DNA of 64,000 nt, from assembly GCF_001422445.1 (NCBI RefSeq), contig NZ_LMNA01000030.1, positions 124,231 through 188,230 on the forward strand, written 5' to 3'. This document shows positions 34,457 to 44,004 of this stretch, piece after piece (within the stretch, counting starts at the first letter, position 1; each line of letters starts with the position of its first letter). The stretch is from Pseudorhodoferax sp. Leaf274 (GTDB taxonomy: Bacteria > Pseudomonadota > Gammaproteobacteria > Burkholderiales > Burkholderiaceae_C). Position numbers and translations under genes: made by a program. The notes under the pieces are model-generated. The model was not told the DNA's origin. It did not search any database and saw only the letters and a program-made list of their open reading frames with translations.

Positions 34457-35719
34457 TCAGCCGCCGCGGCGCATCATGTCGAAGAACTCGTTGTTGGTCT
34501 TCGTGGCGCGCATGTTCTTGAGCATCAGCTCCATCGACTCGATCTCGTCCATGTTGTACATGAACTGGCGCAGGATGCGGCTCTTCTGCAGGATCTCGGG
34601 AGCCAGCAGCAGCTCTTCGCGGCGCGTGCCGCTGCGGTTCAGTTGCAGCGATGGGAACACGCGCTTCTCGTACAGGCGGCGGTCCAGGTGGATCTCGCAG
34701 TTGCCGGTGCCCTTGAACTCTTCGAAGATCACTTCGTCCATGCGGCTGCCGGTGTCCACGAGCGCGGTGCCGATGATGGTCAGCGAGCCGCCTTCTTCGA
34801 CATTGCGGGCCGCACCCAGGAAGCGCTTGGGGCGCTGCAGCGCGTTGGAGTCCACGCCGCCCGTGAGCACCTTGCCCGACGAGGGCACGACGTTGTTGTA
34901 GGCGCGGGCCAGGCGCGTGATGGAATCCAGCAGGATCACCACGTCCTTCTTGAGTTCGACCAGGCGCTTGGCGCGCTCGATCACCATCTCGGCCACGTGC
35001 ACGTGGCGCGCCGCCGGCTCGTCGAAGGTGGAGGCGATGACCTCGCCCTTGACCGAGCGCTGCATCTCGGTCACTTCCTCGGGGCGCTCGTCGACCAGCA
35101 GCACCATCATGTAGCTGTTGGGGTAGTTGGCCGCGATGGCGTGGGCGATGTGCTGCATCATCACCGTCTTGCCGCTCTTGGGCGGGGCGACCAGCAAGGC
35201 GCGCTGGCCTTTGCCGATGGGCGCGACGATGTCGATGATGCGGCCGGTGATGTTCTCTTCGCCCTTGATGTCGCGCTCGAGCTTCATCTGCTCTTTGGGG
35301 AACAGCGGGGTCAGGTTCTCGAACATGACCTTGTGCTTGTTCTCTTCGGGGCCGCCGCCGTTGACCTTGTCCAGCTTGTTCAGCGCGAAATAGCGTTCGC
35401 CGTCCTTGGGCGTGCGCACCTCGCCTTCGATCATGTCGCCGGTGTGCAGGTTGAAGCGCCGCACCTGGCTCGGGCTGATGTAGATGTCGTCGGTGCTGGC
35501 GGTGTAGCTGGTGTCGGGGCTGCGCAGGAAGCCGAAGCCATCGGGCAGGATCTCCAGCACGCCGTCGGCGAACACCTGCTCGCCGGCACGCGCGCGCTTC
35601 TTGATGATCGCGAACATCAGCTCCTGCTTGCGCATGCGGCCCGTGTTCTCGATCTCCAGTTCCTCGGCCTGCCGCAGGACTTCGGACACGTGCAGAGCCT
35701 TGAGTTCGTTTAAGTGCAT
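34457..35719 (-). CDS. rho: Transcription termination factor Rho
   Basis: A 420-residue hexameric RNA-dependent ATPase, practically the length of E. coli Rho (419). It has an N-terminal helical and cold-shock-like RNA-binding domain ([20 protein letters not shown]), Walker [13 protein letters not shown], a Walker B-type [16 protein letters not shown], the Q-loop region [16 protein letters not shown] and the R-loop. It terminates transcription of untranslated RNA. It lies downstream of trxA, a common order in this group. Confidence 0.98.
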   Translation of the reverse strand: MHLNELKALHVSEVLRQAEELEIENTGRMRKQELMFAIIKKRARAGEQVFADGVLEILPDGFGFLRSPDTSYTASTDDIYISPSQVRRFNLHTGDMIEGEVRTPKDGERYFALNKLDKVNGGGPEENKHKVMFENLTPLFPKEQMKLERDIKGEENITGRIIDIVAPIGKGQRALLVAPPKSGKTVMMQHIAHAIAANYPNSYMMVLLVDERPEEVTEMQRSVKGEVIASTFDEPAARHVHVAEMVIERAKRLVELKKDVVILLDSITRLARAYNNVVPSSGKVLTGGVDSNALQRPKRFLGAARNVEEGGSLTIIGTALVDTGSRMDEVIFEEFKGTGNCEIHLDRRLYEKRVFPSLQLNRSGTRREELLLAPEILQKSRILRQFMYNMDEIESMELMLKNMRATKTNNEFFDMMRRGG

Positions 35720-35857
35720 GGAATGACTCCGTCGGGGAGTTCAGTGGTGGCTTACGCGGGGGAGGTGGTGCGGGTGAGGCGGCATGCGCCTTGGCACCGA
35801 ATCGAACCACCTGCCCCTGGTGGGGGTGGCGGCGAACTGCGGGGGATTATGACAGGA

Positions 35858-35909
35858 AAGAACGCCTGTCCGAGGTGCCGGTGCGTGGAGGACCGGATCG
35901 GGCAGGCGT
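35858..35909 (-). terminator. Stem-loop terminator after trxA
   Basis: ACGCCTGTCCGA (35862-35873) pairs with TCGGGCAGGCGT (35898-35909) over 12 positions with one G-U, and a nested CCGGT/ACCGG pair lies in the loop. On the minus strand the stem runs into TTCTTTCC. It lies 11 bases past the trxA stop. Confidence 0.7.
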
Positions 35910-35920
35910 GGGTGCGGTGC

Positions 35921-36253
35921 TCAGGCGAGCTGCTGGTCGATGAAGGCGGTCAGCTGCGCCTTGCTCATCGCGCCGACCTTGGTGGCGGACAGCTCGCCGC
36001 CCTTGAACAGCATCAGCGTGGGGATGCCGCGGATGCCGAACTTTGCGGGGATGTCGCGGTTCTCGTCGACGTTCATCTTCGCGATCTGCAGCTTGCCGGC
36101 GTAGCCCGTGGCCACGTCGTCCAGGATGGGGGCGATCATCTTGCAGGGGCCGCACCACTCGGCCCAGTAGTCCACGAGCACGGGCGTGGCGGACTTCAGC
36201 ACATCGGCTTCGAAGCTCGCATCGGACACATGCTTGATCAATTCGTTTGCCAT
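35921..36253 (-). CDS. trxA: Thioredoxin TrxA
   Basis: A 110-residue single-domain thioredoxin with the redox site [10 protein letters not shown] (CGPC) and the cis-proline loop [11 protein letters not shown]. It reduces disulfides in the cytoplasm and would supply electrons to the CysH reductase of this window. A terminator separates it from rho. Confidence 0.97.
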   Translation of the reverse strand: MANELIKHVSDASFEADVLKSATPVLVDYWAEWCGPCKMIAPILDDVATGYAGKLQIAKMNVDENRDIPAKFGIRGIPTLMLFKGGELSATKVGAMSKAQLTAFIDQQLA

Positions 36254-36377
36254 TGTTCGCTTCCTTTATGGTGATACGGTACGGCTAAAGTCGCGGCATT
36301 GTGACAGAAACCAAGTATTCGAGCGGGGCCCCAAAGGCTATAGCCGCCATAGCGAAAACGGCTATTCCAAAGGCTCC

Positions 36378-37658
36378 ATGCACACCCTTGACGCGATGAA
36401 GCCGACCCCGCAGATCGCCGTGGTCGGTGGTGGTCCCGCCGGCCTCATGGCGGCCGAATGCCTGGCCCGCGCGGGCCTGTCGGTCGACCTGTTCGATGCC
36501 ATGCCCTCGGTCGGCCGCAAGTTCCTGCTGGCCGGCAAGGGCGGGCTCAACCTCACGCATTCCGAAGACGGGCCGCGCTTCGTGTCGCGCTACGGCGCGC
36601 AGCAGGGCGCCGTGGCGGCCTGGCTCGCGCGGCTCGATGCACAGGGCGTGCGCGATTGGGCCGAGGGCCTGGGCGTGGCCACCTTCGTGGGCAGCTCGGG
36701 CCGCGTGTTCCCGTCCGACATGAAGGCAGCACCGCTGTTGCGCGCCTGGCTGCACCGCCTGCGCGAGGCCGGCGTGCGCCTGCACATGCGGCACCGCTGG
36801 ATCGGCTGGACCGAGGACGGCCGCCTCGGCTTCGAGGCACCCTCCGGCCCCGTGCAGACGCGGCCCGCCGCCACGGTGCTGGCCCTGGGCGGCGCCAGCT
36901 GGCCGCGCCTGGGCTCGGACGCCGCGTGGGTGCCCTTGCTGGCCGCGCGCCAGGTGGCCATCACGCCGTTGGTGCCGGCCAACTGCGGCTTCGACCTTGC
37001 ACCCACGCCACGCGCGCAGGCCGGCATGGGCTGGAGCGCGCACTTCGCCGAGCGCTTCGCGGGCCAGCCCTTCAAGTCCGTGGCCTTGCGCTGCGCCGAC
37101 GGGCAGGGCGGCTGGTTCACGCGCAAGGGCGAATTCGTGGCCACCGCGGGCGGCATCGAGGGCAGCCTGGTCTATGCCGCGTCCAGCCTGCTGCGCGAGG
37201 AGATCGCGCGCAACGGCCAGGCCCGGCTGTGGCTGGACCTGCTGCCCGACCGCACGCCCGAGCAGGTGCTGGCCGCATGCCGCCACCCGCGCGGCGCGCG
37301 CTCACTGTCCAGCCACCTCAAGAGCCGGCTGGCGCTCGACGGCATCAAGCTGGCCCTGCTGTACGAGGTGCTGGCGCCCGACACGCTGCACGACCCCGCC
37401 GCGCTGGCGCAGGCCATCAAGGCCGTGCCGCTGGCATTGGCGGCGCCGCGGCCGGTGGCCGAGGCCATCAGCACCGCCGGCGGTGTGGCGCTGGATGCGC
37501 TCGACGCCCACCTCATGCTCAAGGCCATGCCTGGCGTGTTCTGCGCAGGCGAGATGCTGGACTGGGAGGCGCCCACCGGAGGCTACCTGTTGACGGCCAG
37601 CATGGCCAGCGGCGTGGTGGCGGCACAGGGCGTGCTGGCGCACCTGCAGACGCGTTGA
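36378..37658 (+). CDS. TIGR03862 / HI0933-type flavoprotein
   Basis: A 426-residue FAD protein. The N-terminal Rossmann motif is QIAVVGGGPAGLMAAECLAR, followed by GRKFLLAGKGGLNLTHSE, which marks the HI0933 family. The C-terminus has GVFCAGEMLDWEAPTGGYLL for FAD closure. The family is related to BaiN-like reductases and its physiological substrate is not settled. Two start codons are close together (36378 and 36396); the first is used. It is divergent from trxA. Confidence 0.9.
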   Translation: MHTLDAMKPTPQIAVVGGGPAGLMAAECLARAGLSVDLFDAMPSVGRKFLLAGKGGLNLTHSEDGPRFVSRYGAQQGAVAAWLARLDAQGVRDWAEGLGVATFVGSSGRVFPSDMKAAPLLRAWLHRLREAGVRLHMRHRWIGWTEDGRLGFEAPSGPVQTRPAATVLALGGASWPRLGSDAAWVPLLAARQVAITPLVPANCGFDLAPTPRAQAGMGWSAHFAERFAGQPFKSVALRCADGQGGWFTRKGEFVATAGGIEGSLVYAASSLLREEIARNGQARLWLDLLPDRTPEQVLAACRHPRGARSLSSHLKSRLALDGIKLALLYEVLAPDTLHDPAALAQAIKAVPLALAAPRPVAEAISTAGGVALDALDAHLMLKAMPGVFCAGEMLDWEAPTGGYLLTASMASGVVAAQGVLAHLQTR

Positions 37659-37769
37659 GCGGCCTTGCACGGCTGCGCGCCGCGCTGGCCAGGTGGCGGC
37701 CGGCCATCCACGGCTGCGCAAGGCGGGCGATGCCCGATCCGGTCGACGCGCCGATGCACGACCCAGGCC

Positions 37770-38801
37770 TCAAGGCGGCAGCAGCGCGGACGCGCTGAAG
37801 GGCTCGCCCTCGTCGGCCTCGCGCTGGTCCCAGCGCTGCTTGACCTCCAGCACCTGCGGCAGGATGGAGGCGAACACCGGCACCATGTCCGGATCGAAGT
37901 GCGAGCCCGCGCCTTCGTGCAGCGCCAGCATGATGCGCTCGAGCGGCCAGGGCTCCTTGTAGGGCCGCCGCATGCTGAGCGCGTCGAACACATCGGCGAT
38001 GGCCACGATGCGTGCCGACTCCGGGATGTCCTTGCCGGCAAGGTGCTGCGGATAGCCCGAACCGTCCCAGCGCTCGTGGTGGGCGAGCGCCACCTCTGCC
38101 GCCAGTTGGAACACCGGCGCGCGGCTTTTGACCAGGATGTCGTGGCCGATGCGCGGATGCGTGCGCATGATTTCCCACTCCTGTTCGTCCAGCTTTCCTG
38201 GCTTGCACAGGATGGTGTGGGGAATCCCGATCTTGCCGGTGTCGTGCATGGGCGCGGCCAGTTCCAGCATGGCGGCGTGCTCGGGGTCCCAGCCCCAGGC
38301 CATGGCCAGCAGCCGGGCGTAGGCGGCCATGCGCCAGATGTGCACGCCGGTGTCGTTGTCGTTGTAGTGGCCGGCCTCGCCCAGCATGAAGATGGCGGTG
38401 CGGTAGCTGTTCTCCAGCGCGGTGGCGCGCACCAGCGACAGGTGGGTGCGCACGCGCGCGCGCACGATCGGCGGCGACACCGGCTTGACGATGTAGTCCA
38501 CGCCGCCGGCCGCAAAGCCGGCGGCCTCGTCGCCGACCTCGGACAGCGTGGTCACGAAGATCACCGGCGTGTCGCGCGTGGCGGCGTCGGCCTTCAGCCG
38601 GCGGCACAGCGCGTAGCCGTCCATGTCGGGCATGCGGATGTCCAGCAACACCAGCGCCGGCTGGTGCTTGTGCGCGGCGGCCAGCGCTTCGGCGCCGTCG
38701 CGGGCGAACACCAGCGGATGCTCGTCGGCGAGGATCTGGCGCAGCGTGGCAAGGTTGGCCGGTTCGTCGTCGACGATCAGGATGGGCCGGCGGCGCAGCA
38801 T
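37770..38801 (-). CDS. HD-GYP response regulator (c-di-GMP phosphodiesterase)
   Basis: A 343-residue two-domain protein. The receiver (1-125) has D11/D12, phosphoacceptor D54 in VLLDIRMPDMDG and the lysine in YIVKPVS. The HD-GYP domain has H186-D187 in MHDTGKIGIP and G249-Y250-P251 in HHERWDGSGYP. All key catalytic residues are present, so it should hydrolyse c-di-GMP when phosphorylated. It starts 19 bases after the hybrid kinase gene and is its evident partner. It could lower c-di-GMP sensed by PilZ proteins such as the one at 1.8 kb. Confidence 0.93.
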   Translation of the reverse strand: MLRRRPILIVDDEPANLATLRQILADEHPLVFARDGAEALAAAHKHQPALVLLDIRMPDMDGYALCRRLKADAATRDTPVIFVTTLSEVGDEAAGFAAGGVDYIVKPVSPPIVRARVRTHLSLVRATALENSYRTAIFMLGEAGHYNDNDTGVHIWRMAAYARLLAMAWGWDPEHAAMLELAAPMHDTGKIGIPHTILCKPGKLDEQEWEIMRTHPRIGHDILVKSRAPVFQLAAEVALAHHERWDGSGYPQHLAGKDIPESARIVAIADVFDALSMRRPYKEPWPLERIMLALHEGAGSHFDPDMVPVFASILPQVLEVKQRWDQREADEGEPFSASALLPP

Positions 38802-38820
38802 GGGGTCTCCTTGGCGCGGT

Positions 38821-41800
38821 TCAAAGGGTGTCGAGCAGGCGGCGCACATAGCGTTCGCCGCCACGGAAGTCGTAGCTGTCCAGCAGGTCCTGCAGGGCCT
38901 GCACGTCGGCTGGCGGCAGGTGCCGGCCCAGTGCGGCCACCAGGGCTTCGGCGGGGCCGGGTTCGTCGGCATCGAGTGCGTGCAAGAGGGCCTGCAGCAG
39001 CGGCTGTGGCCGCTCGTCGGTCGCCGGCTGCGTGGCCGCCGGCGGCGCGGCGAAGGCAGGGTCCGCGCTGAGCTGGCCCAGCGAGGCGCTGGCCGTGTCC
39101 AGAGCCTGCTCCAGCCGCTGCAGCGCCGCGGCCGCGTCCTGTCCCGCCTGCAGCGCCTGCTCGATGTCGGCCGCGGCCTCGGCGGCTTGCGGCAGCGCCA
39201 GGTGGGCGGCGCCACCGCGCAGCCGGTGGGCGAGCGCGCCCGCCTGTTCGGTTGCGCCGGCGGCCAGCAGCTTGCCGATCTCCTGCGCGCTGGCGCCATG
39301 CTCGTGGAGGAAGCGCGCCAAGAACCGGCGGTAGGCGCGCGCGTCGGTCCAGATCTGCAGGCCCTGCGCCAGGTCGATGCCGGGCAGCTGCGGCAGCCCC
39401 GGTCCCTCGCGCCGCGCACCGGGCGCGGCGACGCTGGTGGGCGTGCCATCGCGGCCGGTCAGGCGCCGGACCAGGGCGATCGCCTCGGCCACGTCGAAGG
39501 GCTTGCCGATGAACCCGTTCATGCCGGCCGCCCAGGCCGCGTCCTCCTGGCTCTTGAAGGCGCCCGCCGTCAGCGCGACCACGGGCAGGTGCGCCAGCTG
39601 CGGCTGGCTGCGGATGCGGCGGGTGGCCTCGATGCCGTCCATGACGGGCATCTGCACGTCCATCAGCACGATGTCCACGGCGGCGGCGGCGCTGTCGCCA
39701 AGCCGATCCAGCGCCTGCTGGCCATCGCCGGCCAGCACCACGGCGGCACCGGCACGCTGCAGGATGCGCTGCGCCACCTCGCGGTTGATCTCGCTGTCGT
39801 CCACCACCAGGATGGACACGCCGGCCAGGGGCTGTTCCGCCACCGGCCGGCCTGCTGCCGGTCCGTCCGGCACGGCGCTGCGGCGGCGCTGGGCTTGCAC
39901 CACCGCGTCGTAGAGCTTGGAGCTCGTGAGCGGCTTGTCCAGCACGGCGTCCACCAAGTCGGGGCCGGCCTGTGCGAGCAGCGCGCCGCGCGCATGGGCG
40001 GTCACCATGATCACGATGGGGCAGGCGTGCGGCGGCACCGCGGCGCGGATGGCGCGCGCGGCGGCCAGCCCGTCCATGCCCGGCATGCGCCAGTCCAGCA
40101 GCACGACGTCGGGCAGGCTGTGCGTGGCGATGCGCCGGTCGATGAATTCCAGCGCGTCACGGCCCGAGGCCACGGCCTCCATCTGCCAGCCCAGTCCGCG
40201 CGCGGTGGCCACGGTGGCCTCGCGCACGAGCGGGTTGTCGTCGGCCACGAGCGCCTGCACCTGCAGCATGGCCGGCGAAGAGAAGTGCGTGGCCGGCGCC
40301 GGCTCGAACGGCACCGTGAACCAGAAGGTGCTGCCCTGGCCCGGCGTGCTCTGCACGCCGATCTCCCCGCCCATCAGTTCCACCAGCTGCCGGCAGATCG
40401 CCAGCCCCAGCCCGGTGCCGCCGAAGCGCCGCGTGGTCGAGGTGTCGGCCTGGGCGAAGGGCGCGAAGATGTCGCCGACCTTGTCCGGCGCGATGCCGAT
40501 GCCCGAATCGACCACCGAGAAGCGCAGCCGCACCTGCCGGCTGTCGCGACGCTCCAGCGCGGTGTGCAGGGCCACCTGGCCGCGGTCAGTGAACTTGATG
40601 GCGTTGGCGGTCAGGTTCACCAGCACCTGCTGCAGCCGCAGCGCATCGCCCATCAGCTGGCCCGCACCCAGCGGCGGCGGCGAGATCACCAGCTCCAGCG
40701 GCTTGTCGCCGGCGTTGACGCCCATGATGGTGGCGACGTTGTCGATGACCTCGTCGAGCCGGAACGGCGCGCGCTCGATCTCCAGCCGGCCCGCCTCGAT
40801 CTTGGAGATGTCCAGCACGTGGTTGATGGTGCCCAGCAGCGTGCGCCCGGCGGCGTGGATCTTGCGCACCAGGTCCAGCGACTCGCCCTCCAGCGCGCCG
40901 TGCTCCAGCAGGTAGGCGAGCCCCAGGATGGCGTTGAGCGGCGTGCGGACCTCGTGGCTCATGTTGGCGACGAAGGCGGCCTTGGCCCGGCTGGCCTGCT
41001 CGGCCGCATCGCGCGCCTGCACGAGTTCGGCCTCGGCGCGCTCCAGGTCCGAGATGTCCTGCAGGAAGACCACCGTGGCCGGTCCGTCGGACAGGTCCAC
41101 CGCGGTGCAGGCCACCAGCACGGGCAACAGCGCGCCGCTCTTGCACACGCTGTGGGCCTTGCCGGCGCCGGCCGGCGCGGCCTGCGGGGCGGCCAGCGCC
41201 GCGTGCGCATCGACCGCGAACGCCGCGCGCCAGTCGTTGCCGGCCAGCGTGTCGCCGCTGCCGTAGCCGTGCATCTCCAGGAAGCGCTGGTTGGTGTATT
41301 CGAAGCGCTCGCCGCGCAGGATGGCGACGGCCGTCGGCGCGTTCTCGATGAGCATGCGAAAGCGCGCCTCGGACAGCTTGAGCGCGGTTTCTGCACGGCG
41401 CGCCGTGATGTCGCGCACCACGGCCAGGAAGCGGGGCCGGCGCTCGGTGGTGGCCGGCAGGTACTGCAGGAACACTTCCGCGGGGATCGGGTGGCCATCG
41501 CGGTGCCGGTGCACGACCTCGACCAGCTGCGAGGGCATGCGGCCTTCCACCAGCGGCCGCGTGCGCTCCAGGTACTGGGCCGGCGTGGTGTCCCACAGCA
41601 AATCGGTCGGCTTCATCGCAAGCAGCTCGGCCTCGCCATAGCCGCTCATGCGGATGGCGCCTTCGTTGACGTAGAGGAACTGCAGCGTCTGCGCGTCGAG
41701 GATGAACACGCAGTCCAGCGTCTCGTCCAGCATGCTCTTGAAATCGCGCAGTTCGGCCTCGCGCGCCGCCAGGGCCTGGGCCGATTGCTGGCGCGCCGTG

Positions 41801-43146
41801 ACATCCATGTGCGTGCCCGCCAGGCGGACCGGCGAGCCGTCGATCCGGTTGCCGCGCGACAGCAGCCAGACCCAGTGGCCGTCGGCATGCCGCACGCGGA
41901 ACTCAGCCTCGAAGCGCGGTGCGCGGCCTTGCGCGTGGTCGGCGGCATGGGCCAGCACGCCGGCCGCATCTTCCGGGTGCAGCCGCTCGGACCAGGGCTG
42001 GCGCTCCAACTGCAGCTGCGTCGGCGTCAGGCCCAGCATGCTGCAGCCGCGCGCGTCGAGCACGATGCGGCCGCTGTCCAGGTTCCACTCCCACAGGCCC
42101 AGGTCGGCGCCGCGCAGCGCCAGCGCCACGCGCTCCTCGCTCTCGCGCTGGGCGGCGCGGCCAGCCAGCTGCAATGCCGCCAGCTGGGTGCGGCGGCGCT
42201 GCAGCAGCCCCAGGCCCACGCTGCTGGCCAGGGCCACCGCTGCGAACAGCAGGCCATAGGTCTGCGCCTGCTGCCAGATCGGGGCATACATCGCGGTTTC
42301 GGAGCGGCCCACCGCAACCACCAGCGGCTGGTCGACCTGCACCCGCGGCGACAGCACGGTGCGCACGGCCACCAACCGCTCGAGGCCTGCGCCCTGGTCG
42401 TGGTGCAGGCTCTGCGGCGCGCCGGCTGCCGCGTGCTGCTGCCAGAAACCGTCCGCGCCATCGAGGTCGTCCAGCATGTCGGCGGACGTCAGCGGAGCGA
42501 CCTGGAACAGCCGGCCCTGGCCGTGCAGCACGGCGGCCCACATGTCCGGCGCGTAGGTGACCGAGCCGAGCACGCCGCCGAAGTATTCCGGGTCCAGCGT
42601 GGCACTGGCCACGCGCAGCACGCTGCCATCGGTTGCGAAACTGGCGCGCGCCACGTTCAGCGCCACGCTGCCCAGGTAGGAGCGGAACGGTGCGGACAGC
42701 GACAGCATGCCCGTCTTCGGTGCGCTCCGGGCGGCCCGGAAGAAGTCGCGGTCGGCGTAGTTGCGGCCCAGCAGTTCGGGCCGGTTGGCAGACAGCACCC
42801 GGCCCTTGTTGTCCATGACCGCCAGCGTGCGCACGCCGGGCATGACATCCACCAGCGCATGCAGCGCGGCATCGCCCACGCTGCCGGCCGGCGATGGCCA
42901 ATGCGCAGCCGCGGCCAGCGTGGTGCGCAGAGCCTGGTCCACGCTCTCCAGCTGGCGGCGCACATGGTGGTCCACGACCTGTGCCTGCGTCTGCAGGCGG
43001 ACACTTTCCGACAATCCAACGCGCCGGTGTTCTCGCACGAGGGCGTACACCATCAGTCCAGCCAGCACCGCAAGTACACCAGCCAGAAGCAGCCATTCGC
43101 GCAGCAATGCAGACCATAGGGTCCTGCGGACCTTATTAGCAGTCAT
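38821..43146 (-). CDS. Hybrid sensor histidine kinase with Cache-like sensor, three PAS, two receivers and HPt
   Basis: A 1441-residue phosphorelay protein. A membrane helix near 17-37, a periplasmic double-Cache-like sensor (about 45-290) and a second helix near 296-315 come first. Three PAS/PAC domains follow to about 710. The HisKA domain has H731 in ANMSHEVRTPLN, and the ATPase has GTGLGLAICRQL. Receiver 1 has D1018 (LLDWRMPGMDG) and receiver 2 has D1163 (LMDVQMPVMDG). A C-terminal HPt domain has H1307 in AHRLRGGAAHLAL. Every phosphotransfer residue is in place. The final acceptor is probably the HD-GYP protein encoded directly downstream. The sensed ligand is unknown. Confidence 0.93.
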   Translation of the reverse strand: MTANKVRRTLWSALLREWLLLAGVLAVLAGLMVYALVREHRRVGLSESVRLQTQAQVVDHHVRRQLESVDQALRTTLAAAAHWPSPAGSVGDAALHALVDVMPGVRTLAVMDNKGRVLSANRPELLGRNYADRDFFRAARSAPKTGMLSLSAPFRSYLGSVALNVARASFATDGSVLRVASATLDPEYFGGVLGSVTYAPDMWAAVLHGQGRLFQVAPLTSADMLDDLDGADGFWQQHAAAGAPQSLHHDQGAGLERLVAVRTVLSPRVQVDQPLVVAVGRSETAMYAPIWQQAQTYGLLFAAVALASSVGLGLLQRRRTQLAALQLAGRAAQRESEERVALALRGADLGLWEWNLDSGRIVLDARGCSMLGLTPTQLQLERQPWSERLHPEDAAGVLAHAADHAQGRAPRFEAEFRVRHADGHWVWLLSRGNRIDGSPVRLAGTHMDVTARQQSAQALAAREAELRDFKSMLDETLDCVFILDAQTLQFLYVNEGAIRMSGYGEAELLAMKPTDLLWDTTPAQYLERTRPLVEGRMPSQLVEVVHRHRDGHPIPAEVFLQYLPATTERRPRFLAVVRDITARRAETALKLSEARFRMLIENAPTAVAILRGERFEYTNQRFLEMHGYGSGDTLAGNDWRAAFAVDAHAALAAPQAAPAGAGKAHSVCKSGALLPVLVACTAVDLSDGPATVVFLQDISDLERAEAELVQARDAAEQASRAKAAFVANMSHEVRTPLNAILGLAYLLEHGALEGESLDLVRKIHAAGRTLLGTINHVLDISKIEAGRLEIERAPFRLDEVIDNVATIMGVNAGDKPLELVISPPPLGAGQLMGDALRLQQVLVNLTANAIKFTDRGQVALHTALERRDSRQVRLRFSVVDSGIGIAPDKVGDIFAPFAQADTSTTRRFGGTGLGLAICRQLVELMGGEIGVQSTPGQGSTFWFTVPFEPAPATHFSSPAMLQVQALVADDNPLVREATVATARGLGWQMEAVASGRDALEFIDRRIATHSLPDVVLLDWRMPGMDGLAAARAIRAAVPPHACPIVIMVTAHARGALLAQAGPDLVDAVLDKPLTSSKLYDAVVQAQRRRSAVPDGPAAGRPVAEQPLAGVSILVVDDSEINREVAQRILQRAGAAVVLAGDGQQALDRLGDSAAAAVDIVLMDVQMPVMDGIEATRRIRSQPQLAHLPVVALTAGAFKSQEDAAWAAGMNGFIGKPFDVAEAIALVRRLTGRDGTPTSVAAPGARREGPGLPQLPGIDLAQGLQIWTDARAYRRFLARFLHEHGASAQEIGKLLAAGATEQAGALAHRLRGGAAHLALPQAAEAAADIEQALQAGQDAAAALQRLEQALDTASASLGQLSADPAFAAPPAATQPATDERPQPLLQALLHALDADEPGPAEALVAALGRHLPPADVQALQDLLDSYDFRGGERYVRRLLDTL

Positions 43147-43516
43147 TTTCGTGCATTTTAATAAGGTGAATCGCTCAAATTCGGGTCATATTACCGCGTG
43201 CCATGCAACGGCGAAAAGGCAGGGAAATGGAGCCGAATGCCGTGGCCCCGGGGCACGGCGGGCCTGCGGTCGCGGCACGTACCACCGCCGTCGAGCGGTG
43301 GTGCCGACATGGGGCGTTGACATGCGCGGCCTATGCTGCGCCGATGGATTTGTGGGACGCGCTCCAGGCGTTATGGCAACTGCTCGTGCTGGTCGCGCGC
43401 TTCCTGGGCTGGCTGCTGGGCGTGGGGCACTAGGCCGTGGCGACCGGTACTCGGTCAGAAGCCTGTCTTCCGTCGCGCTCTGGCAGGGCTTGAGCCGCGC
43501 CGCCGAAGGCCGCTCA
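43147..43516. other. Intergenic region upstream of the hybrid kinase
   Basis: A 370-base gap. Bases 43141-43200, next to the kinase start, are AT-richer than the average and probably hold its promoter. A short hydrophobic open frame at 43344-43433 is annotated separately. I saw no hairpin or repeat that I could defend. Confidence 0.45.
43344..43433 (+). CDS. Possible 29-residue hydrophobic microprotein
   Basis: The frame encodes MDLWDALQALWQLLVLVARF followed by LGWLLGVGH. This is a single amphipathic to fully hydrophobic helix long enough to span a membrane. There is no clear ribosome-binding site, and in high-GC DNA such frames arise by chance. It lies between divergent and convergent neighbours with no operon support. 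It is listed because the composition is strikingly membrane-like from the first codon to the last. Confidence 0.25.
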   Translation: MDLWDALQALWQLLVLVARFLGWLLGVGH

Positions 43517-43762
43517 CTACTTCCTGGCTGGCGAGGAGGCCATGGCCTCCAGTGCCTCGATGCTCGCCTCGGTCCCGGGGATGCCGCGCAATGCGTCCAA
43601 GGCTTCCAGCATCATCGACTTGGTGAGCTTCTGAAAGCGGATGTAGATCTCGATCCGCTCGACCAATTCCAGGCCGTCTTTCCGGGCTTGCTCGTCCGCG
43701 ACATGGGCGAGGCACTCGCGGATGTGCTGCAAATGGGTCAGTGCGGCAGGGTGTCTGTGCAT
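43517..43762 (-). CDS. Hypothetical protein, 81 residues, helical
   Basis: A small, mostly helical protein (HLQHIRECLAHVADEQARKD; LELVERIEIYIRFQKLTKSM) without signal peptide, membrane segment or known motif. Regular charge spacing and codon use suggest real coding. The ATG before MHRHPAAL was used; an upstream GTG could extend it by about 15 residues. It lies downstream of the SRP RNA gene on the same strand. Function unknown. Confidence 0.55.
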   Translation of the reverse strand: MHRHPAALTHLQHIRECLAHVADEQARKDGLELVERIEIYIRFQKLTKSMMLEALDALRGIPGTEASIEALEAMASSPARK

Positions 43763-43854
43763 CGCTGCAATGTAGGCGATCCGACGCGCGCGTTCCACCC
43801 ATTGCACGCGGCGCCTGGGCCGCTCGGGCGCTGAAACAGGGAGAGGGAGGGGGT

Positions 43855-43948
43855 GACGAGCCTTGACCCCGGCACTGGCTACACAGTTAGGGCTGCTTGG
43901 TTCCCCACCTGACCCGGTTGGCCGCTTCACCATGCGGGAAGGCCCGTC
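43855..43948 (-). ncRNA. ffs: Signal recognition particle 4.5S RNA
   Basis: On the minus strand the conserved SRP RNA core is present: GGGTCAGGTGGGGAACCAAG then CAGCCCTAAC, with the GGAA loop and the AAGCAGCC side characteristic of 4.5S RNA. The ends GACGGGCCTT and AAGGCTCGTC pair over ten positions with one G-U, closing a roughly 94-nt hairpin, close to the usual bacterial size. A -10 box lies seven bases before the predicted 5' end. It binds Ffh to target nascent membrane proteins. It is divergent from dnaX. Confidence 0.88.
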
Positions 43949-43955
43949 GAGGCGC

Positions 43956-43961
43956 ATTGTA
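43956..43961 (-). promoter_or_regulatory. -10 box of the SRP RNA gene
   Basis: TACAAT on the minus strand, with seven bases between it and the predicted first base of ffs at 43948. A matching -35 element is weak. It lies in the short gap between ffs and dnaX. Confidence 0.6.
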
Positions 43962-44004
43962 GCCGCGCCGAATTGCCCCCTGGACCGGTTCGTAGAATGC
44001 GCGG

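Noticed and set aside
38623-43119. A 1498-codon open frame opposite the hybrid kinase gene.
   Set aside because: The translation is Arg/Ala/Gly/His-rich with no domain, whereas the minus strand gives a full kinase with every motif. It is a high-GC antisense artefact.
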